DNA from: an uncultured Bacilli bacterium
GTDB lineage: Bacteria; Bacillota_I; Bacilli_A; RF39; UBA660
Assembly: GCA_934086485.1 (NCBI GenBank)
Contig: CAKOIF010000002.1
Span: forward strand, 1-64,000
Length of the DNA: 64,000 nt
Reading direction: 5' to 3'
Shown: one piece after another, positions 8,795-18,415 of the stretch
Layout of the letters: the number at the start of each line of letters is the position of its first letter
Numbering within the stretch: the stretch's first letter is position 1
Position numbers and translations under genes: made by a program
The notes under the pieces: generated by a model
The model's database searches: none
Told to the model about the DNA's origin: nothing
What the model saw: only the letters and a program-made list of their open reading frames with translations

Positions 8795-9231
8795 TAAAGA
8801 TTATTTGTTTTGGTAAATTAAAGGAAAATTATTTAATAAATGCTGTTAATGATTATTTTGAAAGAATAAATAAATATCATAAAATATCTATATTAGAATT
8901 AAAAGATTTAGAAAATATCATTGATGAAGAAAAAGAACTTTTAAAAATTATTCAAAATGATAAATCATATAAAATTCTTTTGGATATTAAGGGTGAGGAA
9001 GTTTCAAGCATAGAATTTTCAACTTTAATAAATGATAAATTAACTCATTTTAGTAGTATTACTTTTATAATTGGAAGCAGTAATGGTGTAAGTGAGAATA
9101 TTAAAAATTTTGTGAATCAAAGAATTAGTTTTGGTAAAATAACTATGCCTCATGGTTTATTTAGAGCAGTATTGCTTGAACAAATTTATCGTAGTTTTAA
9201 AATATTAAATAACGAAAGTTATCATAAATAA
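8791..9231 (+). CDS. rlmH: 23S rRNA pseudouridine-1915 N3-methyltransferase RlmH
   Basis: SPOUT methyltransferase that methylates pseudouridine 1915 in helix 69 of 23S rRNA. Visible: IIGSSNGVSENIKN (SAM-binding knot), MPHGLFRAVLLEQIYRSF and the C-terminal YHK. 146 residues, slightly shorter than the usual 155-160. Last gene of the rplI-dnaB-M23-walJ-rlmH run, followed by a terminator. Confidence 0.95.
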   Translation: MIKIICFGKLKENYLINAVNDYFERINKYHKISILELKDLENIIDEEKELLKIIQNDKSYKILLDIKGEEVSSIEFSTLINDKLTHFSSITFIIGSSNGVSENIKNFVNQRISFGKITMPHGLFRAVLLEQIYRSFKILNNESYHK

Positions 9232-9254
9232 AAGATTTATTCTTTTATTTTTTT
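9227..9254 (+). terminator. Terminator after rlmH
   Basis: AATAAAAGA pairs with TCTTTTATT (9 bp, loop TTTAT) and runs into a T tract. The stem is AT-only, so moderate strength. Confidence 0.7.
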
Positions 9255-9290
9255 GTGGGGTTTAGTACAATAGATATGTAGGTGATAATT

Positions 9291-9950
9291 ATGATAGGAA
9301 ATAGTTGGGATGAAAAATTGAGCATTATATGGAATAGTCCTGGATTTCATAATTTTTATAATATGATTATGAAACTATATGATGAAAAAACTATTTATCC
9401 TCTTAAAGAAAATATTTTTAATGCATTTAAATTGACTAGTTTCGAAAATGTTAAAGTTGTTATTGTGGGACAGGATCCTTATCACGGAGAAGGTGAAGCA
9501 CACGGACTTTCTTTTTCTGTTCAGGATAATGTAAAAATTCCTCCTTCACTTCAAAATATTTATAAAGAGTTGTATAGTGATTTAGGTATTCCACCTAAAA
9601 AAACTGGAAACTTAACTGGTTGGGCAAAGGAAGGCGTTCTTTTGTTAAATAGCACATTAACTGTTGAAAAAGATAAAGCTAATTCTCATCAAGGGTTAGG
9701 TTGGCAATATTTTACAGATTATGTTATAAAAGTGTTGAATTTAAGTGAGAAACCAATTGTATTTATTTTATGGGGGAACTTCGCTCGAAGTAAAAAAGTT
9801 TTAATAACAAACCCTAAACATTTAATATTAGAGTCACCACATCCTAGTCCATTTTCCGCGTATAATGGATTCTTTGGCTCAAAACCATTTTCAAAAACTA
9901 ATGATTTTTTAATAAAGAATAACATAAAACCAATTGATTGGTCAAAATAA
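9291..9950 (+). CDS. ung: Uracil-DNA glycosylase (family 1)
   Basis: 219 residues. The catalytic GQDPYHG (Asp62) and the Leu-loop HPSPFSAY (His184) are intact, as is LLLNSTLTV. Removes uracil from DNA at the start of base-excision repair. I chose ATG 9291 because AGGTGAT ends a few bases upstream; a GTG at 9282 lies inside that binding site. Confidence 0.97.
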   Translation: MIGNSWDEKLSIIWNSPGFHNFYNMIMKLYDEKTIYPLKENIFNAFKLTSFENVKVVIVGQDPYHGEGEAHGLSFSVQDNVKIPPSLQNIYKELYSDLGIPPKKTGNLTGWAKEGVLLLNSTLTVEKDKANSHQGLGWQYFTDYVIKVLNLSEKPIVFILWGNFARSKKVLITNPKHLILESPHPSPFSAYNGFFGSKPFSKTNDFLIKNNIKPIDWSK

Positions 9951-9970
9951 AAAAGTAGCATCGCTACTTT
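9947..9970 (-). terminator. Terminator of the LemA-like gene (possibly bidirectional)
   Basis: AAAGTAGC-ATC-GCTACTTT hairpin (8 bp) between two convergent genes; read on the minus strand it is followed by TTTTATTTT, so it mainly serves the minus-strand gene. The plus-side T tract is weak. Confidence 0.8.
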
Positions 9971-10464
9971 GTTTCATATGAAGTCTGAACTTTTATATTA
10001 TTTATTTTAGCAATAACTTTTATGTAACCTTTAATAGTTTTCATAAGTAAGTTATTGTTTTTATTATAGTATTTTTTATTGGCAATTAATATTTCGTTAA
10101 TACTATCAATTTTGTTAAATAACTCATTTATTTCATCTGTATTAAGTTCTTTATTATCCTCTTTTAAATCAGTCATGGTTTTTAAATAATTATTAAGTTC
10201 AATATCAAGATTATAATTACTAATTTTCTTAGTATTTAAATTTGCAAAATCTTTTAAATAATCTTTCTTTTTTAATACTTTTTTATATTTATCATATATT
10301 TGATTCATTATATCTTTTTTATCTTTTAAAGCTTTACTGATAATATCATTTGCAGCATCCATTTTTGCTTTTATGATAGAAATTTTATTATATCCAATAA
10401 AGTATATTAATGATATACCAAAACCAATACTAATTACAATAAGTAATATTATTTCTAATTTCAA
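9964..10464 (-). CDS. LemA-like membrane-anchored helical protein
   Basis: 166 residues: one N-terminal membrane helix (about 4-26) followed by YNKISIIKAKMDAAND and long amphipathic helices; near the C terminus NKKYYNKNNNLLM resembles the conserved R-x-x-YN segment of LemA proteins. Function in this family is not established. Distinct from canonical LemA in sequence, so the family assignment is tentative. Encoded 34 nt downstream of the flippase gene on the same strand. Confidence 0.5.
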   Translation of the reverse strand: MKLEIILLIVISIGFGISLIYFIGYNKISIIKAKMDAANDIISKALKDKKDIMNQIYDKYKKVLKKKDYLKDFANLNTKKISNYNLDIELNNYLKTMTDLKEDNKELNTDEINELFNKIDSINEILIANKKYYNKNNNLLMKTIKGYIKVIAKINNIKVQTSYETK

Positions 10465-10498
10465 ATTTACACTTCCTATCTTATAACATTATACCACA

Positions 10499-12091
10499 TT
10501 ATTTTTTTTCTTTTAACAATTTTATTATAGTATCTTTATTTATTAAGAAATAAACTGTTAGTGTAAGTAAACCTATTATTCCTAAATATAACATATTTCC
10601 AATAAAACCATTAAATGTTGGCATTATTTTTTTATAAATAATACACATAAAAATTGCAATTAAAATTGAAAAAATTAGTTTAGGAAGAGACTTTATTGTA
10701 TCATTATATCTAAATCCATCATTTTTATATAATGATACAATTGGTATACTTAATGATATTATATAACCTATTACAGTGGCGGTAATTGCTCCATAATATG
10801 GGTATATTCCCAGTCTATTAAATAAATACATTAAAGGAAGGTCAAGAAGAGCATTAACTGTTATTCCACTTAATGCGCAAATATATACAAGTTTTGTTTT
10901 ATATAAGCCTTGTAAAGCAGAAAAGAAAATAATATAAGCACTATCAAGTATAGCCACTAAAATGATGTATTTAAAGATTATTGGTCCATAGTAACTTTGT
11001 CCATAAAATATATACCAAATTTCCTTTGCAAAAATACTTAAGAATATTGTAAGCGGAGTTATTATAAAGAGTAATACTTTTAATGAATTGTTGAAATAGT
11101 AATTAGCTTTATCCATATCTTTTTTAACATAAGCACTAACTATTGAAGGAATTAAACTTATAGTAAGACCAGTGGCAAAAGCCTTAACGATTGTTATTAG
11201 TTTACTTCCCCAAGTTGTAAATATTGAGGAAATTGTTTCAACATCTTTTGCACTATACCCTAAATTAGTAAGTCCTCGTATAATTAAAATCATATCGGTT
11301 GTATTATAAATTGAATTTGAAATGTTTATTATTATAAAAGGTATGCAATAACCGATAATCTTTTTAATAACTTCTTTTCTTTCTTCTTCAGAAATTGCTT
11401 TTTTACTGTCCTTTACAACATTAGATTTTTTAGTTTTAATAATTAAATAAATGTAAGCAACGATAGCGCCAATTGCACAAGAAAATACGGATATTCCTAC
11501 TGCATATGTAATTTTTAAATGAAATACTTTAATACATAAATAACTTCCTACAAGAATAAAAAATATTCTAACAATTTGCTCTATAACTTGTGATTTTGAA
11601 GAAGCCTCAATATACTTATGTCCTTGAAGATATCCACGATAAATTGAAAGAAGTGGTACAACTAAAAGCGCAAATGATATACATCTAATTACAAAACTTA
11701 CATCTTCGATGGTATTTCCTCCGGTAAGATTACCAAGAATTACTTTAGCAAGTGGCTTTGCAAATAAGAAACATAATAAAAATGCAACAAGAGAGAAAAT
11801 ATACACTATTTTTTTACTTATTCGATACATTTCATTTTTTTTATCATATTCCTTTAAAGTCTCATATTCACTAGTAATTTTACTTATTGCAAGTGGTATA
11901 CCTGCTGAGGAAATAATTAAAAATATATTATAAATATTATAAGCGTAACCATACAATGCTCCACCTTGTTCACCAATTATTTTATAAAATGGAATTACAT
12001 ATAATACGCCTAAAACTTTTGAAATTATTATCGCAATAGTGGCTATTATAGCACCTTCCATAAATCCGTTTTTCTTCATACTTAATTTCAA
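10499..12091 (-). CDS. MurJ/SpoVB-type lipid flippase (MOP superfamily)
   Basis: 530 residues with about 14 hydrophobic segments and the MOP-superfamily start KNGFMEGAIIATIAIIISKVLGVLYVIPFYKIIG, followed by YIFLIISSAGIPLAISK. Members in Bacillota (SpoVB, YtgP/MurJ) translocate lipid-linked wall precursors; SpoVB acts in spore cortex synthesis. Sequence alone does not separate a vegetative from a sporulation role. Transcribed with the LemA-like gene; diverges from the MBL gene. Confidence 0.85.
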   Translation of the reverse strand: MKLSMKKNGFMEGAIIATIAIIISKVLGVLYVIPFYKIIGEQGGALYGYAYNIYNIFLIISSAGIPLAISKITSEYETLKEYDKKNEMYRISKKIVYIFSLVAFLLCFLFAKPLAKVILGNLTGGNTIEDVSFVIRCISFALLVVPLLSIYRGYLQGHKYIEASSKSQVIEQIVRIFFILVGSYLCIKVFHLKITYAVGISVFSCAIGAIVAYIYLIIKTKKSNVVKDSKKAISEEERKEVIKKIIGYCIPFIIINISNSIYNTTDMILIIRGLTNLGYSAKDVETISSIFTTWGSKLITIVKAFATGLTISLIPSIVSAYVKKDMDKANYYFNNSLKVLLFIITPLTIFLSIFAKEIWYIFYGQSYYGPIIFKYIILVAILDSAYIIFFSALQGLYKTKLVYICALSGITVNALLDLPLMYLFNRLGIYPYYGAITATVIGYIISLSIPIVSLYKNDGFRYNDTIKSLPKLIFSILIAIFMCIIYKKIMPTFNGFIGNMLYLGIIGLLTLTVYFLINKDTIIKLLKEKK

Positions 12092-12196
12092 CTCCTATTA
12101 TTATTATAGATAAAAATGAAATATAAAACAAGAAATTTATCAAAATCATTTACAAACTAGCAAATATCTATTATATTTAAATAGAAATGAGGTATT

Positions 12197-12694
12197 ATGA
12201 AAGTTGAAATTTTAGTATTAGGTCCCCTTGATACAAATACATATATTTTAAGTAAAGATGGGAAATGCATTATTATAGACCCAGCAGATGATGCAGAAAA
12301 AATTGTTTCATTTTGCTCAAAATATGAAGTCGAAGAAATAATTGTTACTTATCATCATTTTGATCATATTGGTGCACTTGAAAAGTTAGAAAAATACTAT
12401 AATATTAAGCATAATACATTTTTAAGGAAGACATTTTCTTATGACATAATAAAAACGCCAGGTCATACTGACGATTCTATTTCAATATTTTTCGGTGGAC
12501 AAAACTTATTATTTTCTGGTGACTTAATTTTTTATCATAGTATCGGAAGATATGATTTTCCAAATTCAAATTATAATGATTTAATTAAATCTTTGGAAAA
12601 GATAAGTAAACTATCCCTTGATACAACTATTTTTCCTGGTCACGGAGAGAAAACAAGTTTAAACGAAGAAATTAAATATTTTGATTTATATTAA
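12197..12694 (+). CDS. Small metallo-beta-lactamase-fold hydrolase (glyoxalase II-like)
   Basis: 165 residues: GPLDTNTYIL start, zinc motif HHFDHIG (second position H in place of x, still HxHxDH-like as YHHFDH), PGHTDDS, FSGDLIF and FPGHGEKTS. These match the short glyoxalase II-like MBL group (YcbL type). It lacks the C-terminal domain of true GloB, so hydroxyacylglutathione is an unlikely substrate. Stop overlaps the convergent gerQ stop by 4 nt. Confidence 0.85.
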   Translation: MKVEILVLGPLDTNTYILSKDGKCIIIDPADDAEKIVSFCSKYEVEEIIVTYHHFDHIGALEKLEKYYNIKHNTFLRKTFSYDIIKTPGHTDDSISIFFGGQNLLFSGDLIFYHSIGRYDFPNSNYNDLIKSLEKISKLSLDTTIFPGHGEKTSLNEEIKYFDLY

Positions 12695-13050
12695 AATGTT
12701 TTTTCAGAATAAGCGTGAGAATAATTAATTGGTTCCATAAATTCAACATAATCAAGATATAAAATTCTAATTAAGAACCATTTTCCAGTTGTAACCTCTT
12801 TGATTATTAGATGGTCTTTACCTGCCTCTTCGATTAATCCAGAAAATATCTTATTTTTCCATTCTGTACTATCTGGAAAAGAAACATAAGCATTAACTTT
12901 TCTTCCTTTGTTAAGCCTTAAAATATTTTCAATATAACTTTGTTCGTTATAGTCTTCCATTGAACTTACATTTCCCGGTGGTACAGTCATATTTTGCATA
13001 TTATTTTGATTTGTTGGAAATGTTGGATTTTGATAATAATTACCATTCAT
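12691..13050 (-). CDS. gerQ: Spore coat/germination protein GerQ
   Basis: 119 residues: Asn/Gln/Pro-rich N terminus (1-35) then the conserved GerQ domain SYIENILRLNKGRKVNAYVSF, IFSGLIEEAGKDHLIIKE and LIRILYLDYVEF. In Bacillus subtilis GerQ is a coat protein needed to position the cortex hydrolase CwlJ, and the two genes are adjacent; here cwlJ is 28 kb away. GAGGTGAAAG ribosome binding site. A strong marker of a sporulation background. Confidence 0.9.
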   Translation of the reverse strand: MNGNYYQNPTFPTNQNNMQNMTVPPGNVSSMEDYNEQSYIENILRLNKGRKVNAYVSFPDSTEWKNKIFSGLIEEAGKDHLIIKEVTTGKWFLIRILYLDYVEFMEPINYSHAYSEKTF

Positions 13051-13156
13051 TTGCTTTCACCTCATTAAAACTTATTTTTTTTTACTAAATTTATGACACT
13101 TTATAGACAAAAAAACTAAATTTTAGTAAAATGGTTATAGTAAGAAGGGTAGTAAA

Positions 13157-14032
13157 ATGAGTAAGGAAGATATAAAAACTTTAGTTACTGGTGTTACATT
13201 TGTTTTTGGTATCTTTTTACTTGCAATGTGCTACCATTTATTTTTACTACCCAATGAATTTATAACTGGTGGTACAAATGGTCTTGCGATAATATTTAAT
13301 AAATTATTTAATATTGATCCTACAGTGTTTTTGTACATATTAAGAATAGTACTTTTAATCATAAGCTTTATTTGTTTAGGATACAAGAAAACATTACCAA
13401 CAGTATTAGGTTCATTGTTATACCCAATAATGGTAACAATTACAGAGCCTATAGCATTATCACTTTTACAATATATTAATACAAGTCAAGTGCTAATTAG
13501 TGTTGTAATTACTGGTTTCTTATATGGAGCATCCTCTGCACTTATATATAAAAGTGGTTTTACAACTGGTGGTGGGGACGTTATAATGGAACTTATTAAA
13601 AAGTACGCCAAAGTATCTACTTCAGTTGCAAATTTTTCCTATAGTTTTATAATTCTTTTGATGGGTGCATTTGTATTTGGTTTTGAAAGTTTTATATACT
13701 CTGTAATTATTTTATTAATAAGTAATCATTTTATTGATAAAATTACTCTTGGTGTTTCTTTAAGTAAGGTTTTCTTCATTTATACAAATAAACTAAGTGA
13801 AGTTAAAAAGGTTATAACGGAGGAATACGATAGTGGTGTTACAATTTTACAAAGCAAACAAGAATTTTTACATAAAAAAGGAGAAATACTTATGGTAGCC
13901 GTTTCTAATTTAGATTGTTATAGATTGCGAAATAGGATATTAGAACTTGATCCCAATGCATTTTTTGTAATAAATGATTGTTATGAAGTTAATGGGGGAA
14001 AGAAAAAAGAAAGGATATTGATTAATCGATGA
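13157..14032 (+). CDS. YitT family membrane protein (DUF2179)
   Basis: 291 residues: five to six membrane helices, FLLPNEFITGGTNGLAIIFNKLF near the N terminus, SGFTTGGGDVIMELIKKY in the middle and a soluble C-terminal DUF2179 domain (GVTILQSKQEFLHKKGEILMVAV). The family is widespread in Bacillota and its transport substrate is unsettled. The 4-nt overlap with the next gene ties it to the amino-acid importer operon. Confidence 0.9.
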   Translation: MSKEDIKTLVTGVTFVFGIFLLAMCYHLFLLPNEFITGGTNGLAIIFNKLFNIDPTVFLYILRIVLLIISFICLGYKKTLPTVLGSLLYPIMVTITEPIALSLLQYINTSQVLISVVITGFLYGASSALIYKSGFTTGGGDVIMELIKKYAKVSTSVANFSYSFIILLMGAFVFGFESFIYSVIILLISNHFIDKITLGVSLSKVFFIYTNKLSEVKKVITEEYDSGVTILQSKQEFLHKKGEILMVAVSNLDCYRLRNRILELDPNAFFVINDCYEVNGGKKKERILINR

Positions 14033-14748
14033 AAAAAATATTAATACTTTTAAGTATATGTTTAATTGCCCTATGTGGTTGCAAAAAAAATAAAAATGAA
14101 ATAGTAATGGTAACGGAGGCAGGTTTTGCTCCATATGAATATTATGACAATAACAAAATTGTTGGAGTTGATGTAGAAATTGCTAAAGAAATTGCTTCGG
14201 CACTTGGAAAAAAACTAGTTATTAAGGATGTTTATTTTGATGCAATTATTAATGAGATAAAATCAGGAAAAGCTGATTTTGCTTTAGCGGGAATGAGTGT
14301 AAATGAAGAAAGAAAAAAACAAGTTGATTTTTCTAATACATATATTAGTTCAAAACAAATAGTAATTGTTAGAAATGATAGTAACATTAAAAGTATTTCA
14401 GAAATTAACAACAAAAAAATTGCTGTTCAACTTGGCACTATTGCAGATAGTTATGTCACTGATAATAATATAACAAAAGATATTGTTAGACAAAAAAAAT
14501 ACTTATCAATGGCTGAAGATTTAAAAGCTGGTAAAGTTGATTTAATAATAATGGATGAATTGCCTGGTAAAAAAATAGTTGAAAATAATGAAAATTTAAT
14601 TATTTTAGATGGATTTGTATTCGAAGATAATTACGCAATTGCTGTTAAAAAAGGTAATACACAGCTTTTAAATAAAATTAATGAAGTTATTGATAATTTA
14701 AAAAATAGTGGTAAAATTGATGAATACATTTTAGAGTATTCAAAATAG
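14029..14748 (+). CDS. Amino-acid ABC transporter substrate-binding lipoprotein
   Basis: 239 residues. Signal peptide with lipobox ALCGC (acylated Cys18), then a bacterial extracellular solute-binding family 3 domain (EAGFAPYEYYDNNKIVGVDVEIAKEIA, FALAGMSVNEERKKQVDFS, KIAVQLGTIADSYV). Captures a polar amino acid outside the membrane for the permease and ATPase that follow. Adjacent arc genes suggest arginine (inference). Confidence 0.93.
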   Translation: MKKILILLSICLIALCGCKKNKNEIVMVTEAGFAPYEYYDNNKIVGVDVEIAKEIASALGKKLVIKDVYFDAIINEIKSGKADFALAGMSVNEERKKQVDFSNTYISSKQIVIVRNDSNIKSISEINNKKIAVQLGTIADSYVTDNNITKDIVRQKKYLSMAEDLKAGKVDLIIMDELPGKKIVENNENLIILDGFVFEDNYAIAVKKGNTQLLNKINEVIDNLKNSGKIDEYILEYSK

Positions 14749-14754
14749 GTGTTT

Positions 14755-15435
14755 ATGGAATTAATAAGAGAAAATATATATAATTCATTTATATATCAAG
14801 ATAGATATAAATATTATTTAACTGGTCTTGGTAATACAGTTATTATGGCATTTTTTGCTTGTTTAATTGGAGTTATTTTAGGACTTATTTTATCACTTGT
14901 TATAGATTATAATGAAAAAACAGGTAAGCTTCATTTATTAAGTGCTTTTGCAAGAATGTATATTGGAATTATAAGAGGAACTCCCGCACTACTTCAATTA
15001 ATGATTTTATATTATATAATTTTTAAAAGTGTTAATATTAATATAGTAGTAGTTGGAATTATATCTTTTGGATTAAATTCTGGAGCTTATGTATCCCAAA
15101 TAATTAGGTCTGGATTAATATCAATTCCAAAAGGACAGGAAGAAGCATCAACAATGCTAGGATTTAACTATTTTCAAACTATGAAATATGTTATATTGCC
15201 TCAGGCATTAAGAAATGTTTTGCCAGCTTTAGGTAATGAATTTATAACACTTTTAAAAGAAACTTCAGTAGCAGGTTATATTGGTATACTTGAACTTACA
15301 AAAGCCTCTGATATAGTGGCTTCCTCTACATATGATTATTTCTTTCCACTTTTAATTGTGGCAATAATTTATTTAATATTAACATTAGGATTAACGAAAC
15401 TATTAAACCTTTTCGAAAGGAGACTTTCAAAATGA
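14755..15435 (+). CDS. Amino-acid ABC transporter permease
   Basis: 226 residues of the HisM/GlnP permease type: TGLGNTVIMAFFACLIGVILG, IIRGTPALLQLMILYY (EAA-loop partner) and LPQALRNVLPALGNEFITLLKETSV. Five membrane helices. ATG 14755 follows TAGGTG; a GTG at 14749, directly after the previous stop, is an alternative giving two more residues. The stop overlaps the ATPase gene by 4 nt. Confidence 0.94.
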   Translation: MELIRENIYNSFIYQDRYKYYLTGLGNTVIMAFFACLIGVILGLILSLVIDYNEKTGKLHLLSAFARMYIGIIRGTPALLQLMILYYIIFKSVNINIVVVGIISFGLNSGAYVSQIIRSGLISIPKGQEEASTMLGFNYFQTMKYVILPQALRNVLPALGNEFITLLKETSVAGYIGILELTKASDIVASSTYDYFFPLLIVAIIYLILTLGLTKLLNLFERRLSK

Positions 15436-16139
15436 TAGAAATTAAAAATTTAACAAAAAGTTATGATAAAAAATGTATCTTAAAAAACATTAATTTAAAA
15501 ATTAATGATAATGAACAAGTATCAATAATTGGTAAAAGTGGATGCGGTAAATCAACATTACTTAGATGTATAGCAAGACTTGAAAAAATAGATAAAGGTC
15601 AAATATTAATAGATAATGAAAATGTTAATAATATAAAAGAATTTTATAATAAAGTTGGTATGGTTTTTCAATCATTTAATTTATTTGAAAATATGACTGT
15701 ACTTGAAAATTTAATTATTGCCCCAGTTAAACTAAAAATACAAACAAAAGATGATGCTATTAAACTTGCTAAAGGTTATTTAAAAGAAATAAATTTAGAA
15801 AATAAAATTAATGAATATCCTAAAAATCTAAGTGGTGGTGAAAAACAAAGAGTTGCTATAATAAGGGCACTTATGGAAAAACCAAAAATTTTATTATTAG
15901 ATGAACCAACAAGTTCTTTAGATCCACAAATGAAAAAAGAAGTATTAGAGCTTATTAGTAAATTAAAAGATTATAATATGACAATAATAGTTGTAAGTCA
16001 TGAACTTAATTTTGTTAAAGACTTTTCTTCAAGAATTATTTTTTTAGATAATAAAACTATTATTTCTGATGATACTGTAAAGGGAACTTTTAGTAGTGAA
16101 AATGAAATTATTAAAAATTTTTTAAAAGATATAAATTAG
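15432..16139 (+). CDS. Amino-acid ABC transporter ATPase (GlnQ/ArtM type)
   Basis: 235 residues. Walker A GKSGCGKST (about 34-42), Q-loop MVFQSFNLF, signature LSGGEKQRVAI, Walker B ILLLDEPTSSLDP and switch VVSHE. Powers the importer formed with the two preceding gene products. The gap to arcA is 58 nt without a hairpin terminator, so arc read-through is plausible. Confidence 0.95.
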   Translation: MIEIKNLTKSYDKKCILKNINLKINDNEQVSIIGKSGCGKSTLLRCIARLEKIDKGQILIDNENVNNIKEFYNKVGMVFQSFNLFENMTVLENLIIAPVKLKIQTKDDAIKLAKGYLKEINLENKINEYPKNLSGGEKQRVAIIRALMEKPKILLLDEPTSSLDPQMKKEVLELISKLKDYNMTIIVVSHELNFVKDFSSRIIFLDNKTIISDDTVKGTFSSENEIIKNFLKDIN

Positions 16140-16197
16140 AAATATGGACTTTTAAAAATTTAAATGATAAAATTATTATAATAAGGAGATGATATAG

Positions 16198-17424
16198 ATG
16201 CACGTTACTAGTGAAATTAAAAAATTAAAAAAGGTCTTAGTTCATAGACCAGGAAAGGAACTATTAAATTTAACACCAGATACATTAGGAAGGCTTCTTT
16301 TTGATGATATTCCATATTTAAAAGATGCAATTTTAGAGCATGATGAATTTTGCCAAATACTAAGAGATAACGATGTAGAGGTTGTTTATTTAGAAGATTT
16401 AATGGCTGAAACATTAGATGAAAACCCACAGGTTAAACCTTCATTTATAAGACAATTTATTTATGAAGCAGGAGTAAGAACTCCAAAATATAAAGATCTA
16501 TTATTTGATTATTTAATGAGTTATACAAATAATAAAGAACTAGTTTTAAAAACTATGGAAGGTATTAAAGTTTCTGAGGTTCATAGAAATAAACAAGATA
16601 GTGAATATTCACTTGTTGACCAAGTAAGTGAGGAAACTAAGTTTTTAGCAGAACCAATGCCTAACCTTTATTTTACAAGAGATCCATTTGCATCAATTGG
16701 TGATGGTATAATTCTTAATAAGATGTATTCTGTTACAAGAAGTAGAGAAACAATTTATGCTTATTATATTTTTAATTATCATCCAGATTATATGGACAAA
16801 GTTCCTAAATATTATGATAGAGAAAATCCATTTAGTATTGAGGGTGGTGATGTTTTAAATTTAAACGAGCATACCCTTGCAATTGGTATTTCTCAAAGAA
16901 CTAGTGCTGAAGCAATTGATTTAGTTGCTAAAAATATGTTTAATGATGAAGAATGTAATATTGATACAATACTTGCATTTAAGATACCTGAATGTAGAGC
17001 ATTTATGCACTTAGATACAGTATTTACTCAAATTGATATTGATAAGTTTACATATCATCCTGGAATTATGGATACATTAGAAGTTTTTGAAATTACTAAA
17101 AATGAAGATAATCTTGATGATGTAAGTGTTATTAAAAAAGAAGGAAGCCTTGAAAATATTTTAGAGGAATATTTGGGTATTGATATTACACTTATTCCTT
17201 GTGCTGGAGGAGATAAAATTGCCTCAGAAAGAGAACAATGGAATGATGGAACAAATACATTATGTATAGCTCCAGGAGTAGTAGTTGTATACAATAGAAA
17301 TAATATTACTAATGAAGTATTAAGAGAAAAAGGTATTAAAGTTATAGAAATGAATAGTGCAGAACTATCTAGGGGTAGAGGCGGTCCTAGATGTATGAGT
17401 ATGCCACTTGAAAGAGAGGATTAG
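16198..17424 (+). CDS. arcA: Arginine deiminase
   Basis: 408 residues. Hydrolyses arginine to citrulline and ammonia, first step of the ADI pathway. Visible: FTRDPFASIG, ECRAFMHLDTVFTQID (catalytic His/Asp region) and RGRGGPRCMSMPLERED with nucleophile Cys399. AAGGAGATGAT ribosome binding site. arcB starts on the next base after its stop, so arcA-arcB-arcC-arcD form one operon. Confidence 0.98.
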   Translation: MHVTSEIKKLKKVLVHRPGKELLNLTPDTLGRLLFDDIPYLKDAILEHDEFCQILRDNDVEVVYLEDLMAETLDENPQVKPSFIRQFIYEAGVRTPKYKDLLFDYLMSYTNNKELVLKTMEGIKVSEVHRNKQDSEYSLVDQVSEETKFLAEPMPNLYFTRDPFASIGDGIILNKMYSVTRSRETIYAYYIFNYHPDYMDKVPKYYDRENPFSIEGGDVLNLNEHTLAIGISQRTSAEAIDLVAKNMFNDEECNIDTILAFKIPECRAFMHLDTVFTQIDIDKFTYHPGIMDTLEVFEITKNEDNLDDVSVIKKEGSLENILEEYLGIDITLIPCAGGDKIASEREQWNDGTNTLCIAPGVVVVYNRNNITNEVLREKGIKVIEMNSAELSRGRGGPRCMSMPLERED

Positions 17425-18414
17425 ATGGATTTAAGAGGAAGAGATTTTCTAAAGTTACTTGATTATTCAAGTGATGAAATAAGATATTTATTAGATTTAG
17501 CAAAAGATTTTAAAGTAAAAAAGGAACATAGAGAACCTCATAAATTCCTAGAAGGACAAAATATTGCTATAATATTTGAAAAAGATTCAACAAGAACTAG
17601 ATGTTCTTTTGAAGTTGCTGCTTATGATTTAGGTATGCATGTTACTTATTTAGGACCAACGGGTTCACAAATGGGTAAAAAAGAAAGTATAGAAGATACT
17701 GCAAGAGTACTTTGTAGAATATATGATGCTATAGAGTATCGTGGATTTGATCAAACTATTGTTGACACATTAGCAAAATATTCAAGTGTTCCAGTTTATA
17801 ATGGACTTACTAATGAATTTCATCCAACACAAATGTTAGCGGACTTTATGACTATTGAAGAAGAATTTGGTTCATTAAAAGGAAGAAAATTAGTTTTTTG
17901 TGGGGATGCTAGAAATAATGTTGGTAATTCATTAATGGTTGCTAGTGCAAAGTTAGGTGTTAATTTTACTTGTTGTGCGCCAAAAGATTTGTGGCCTGAT
18001 GAAGAACTTACTAAAAAATGTGAAGAAATAGCTAGAGAAAACGGATGTACTATTCAAAGAACTGAAGATATTATGGAAGGTACTAAAGATGCTGATGCAA
18101 TATATACTGATGTTTGGGTATCAATGGGAGAACCTATGGAAAAGTGGGCTGAAAGAATTAATTATTTAAGAAAATATCAAGTTAACCAGTCCGTTATAGA
18201 TAATGCTAAAGATGATTGTATCTTTCTTCATTGTTTGCCATCTTTTCATGATCAAAATACGACAATTGGTAAAGAGATTTATGAAAAATTTGGTGTTCCT
18301 GAAATGGAAGTTACAGATGACGTATTTAATGGTTCTCATTCAAGAGTTTTTGAGGAAGCCGAAAATAGAATGCATACAATTAAAGCAGTTATTTATGCTA
18401 CATTAAGGAATTAA
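17425..18414 (+). CDS. arcB: Ornithine carbamoyltransferase (catabolic)
   Basis: 329 residues. STRTRCSFEVAAYD (carbamoyl-phosphate site, STRTR), HPTQMLADFMT, and HCLPSFHD (ornithine loop; usually HCLPAFHD). Phosphorolyses citrulline to ornithine and carbamoyl phosphate in the ADI pathway. Catabolic role is inferred from its place between arcA and arcC. Confidence 0.97.
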   Translation: MDLRGRDFLKLLDYSSDEIRYLLDLAKDFKVKKEHREPHKFLEGQNIAIIFEKDSTRTRCSFEVAAYDLGMHVTYLGPTGSQMGKKESIEDTARVLCRIYDAIEYRGFDQTIVDTLAKYSSVPVYNGLTNEFHPTQMLADFMTIEEEFGSLKGRKLVFCGDARNNVGNSLMVASAKLGVNFTCCAPKDLWPDEELTKKCEEIARENGCTIQRTEDIMEGTKDADAIYTDVWVSMGEPMEKWAERINYLRKYQVNQSVIDNAKDDCIFLHCLPSFHDQNTTIGKEIYEKFGVPEMEVTDDVFNGSHSRVFEEAENRMHTIKAVIYATLRN

Positions 18415-18415
18415 T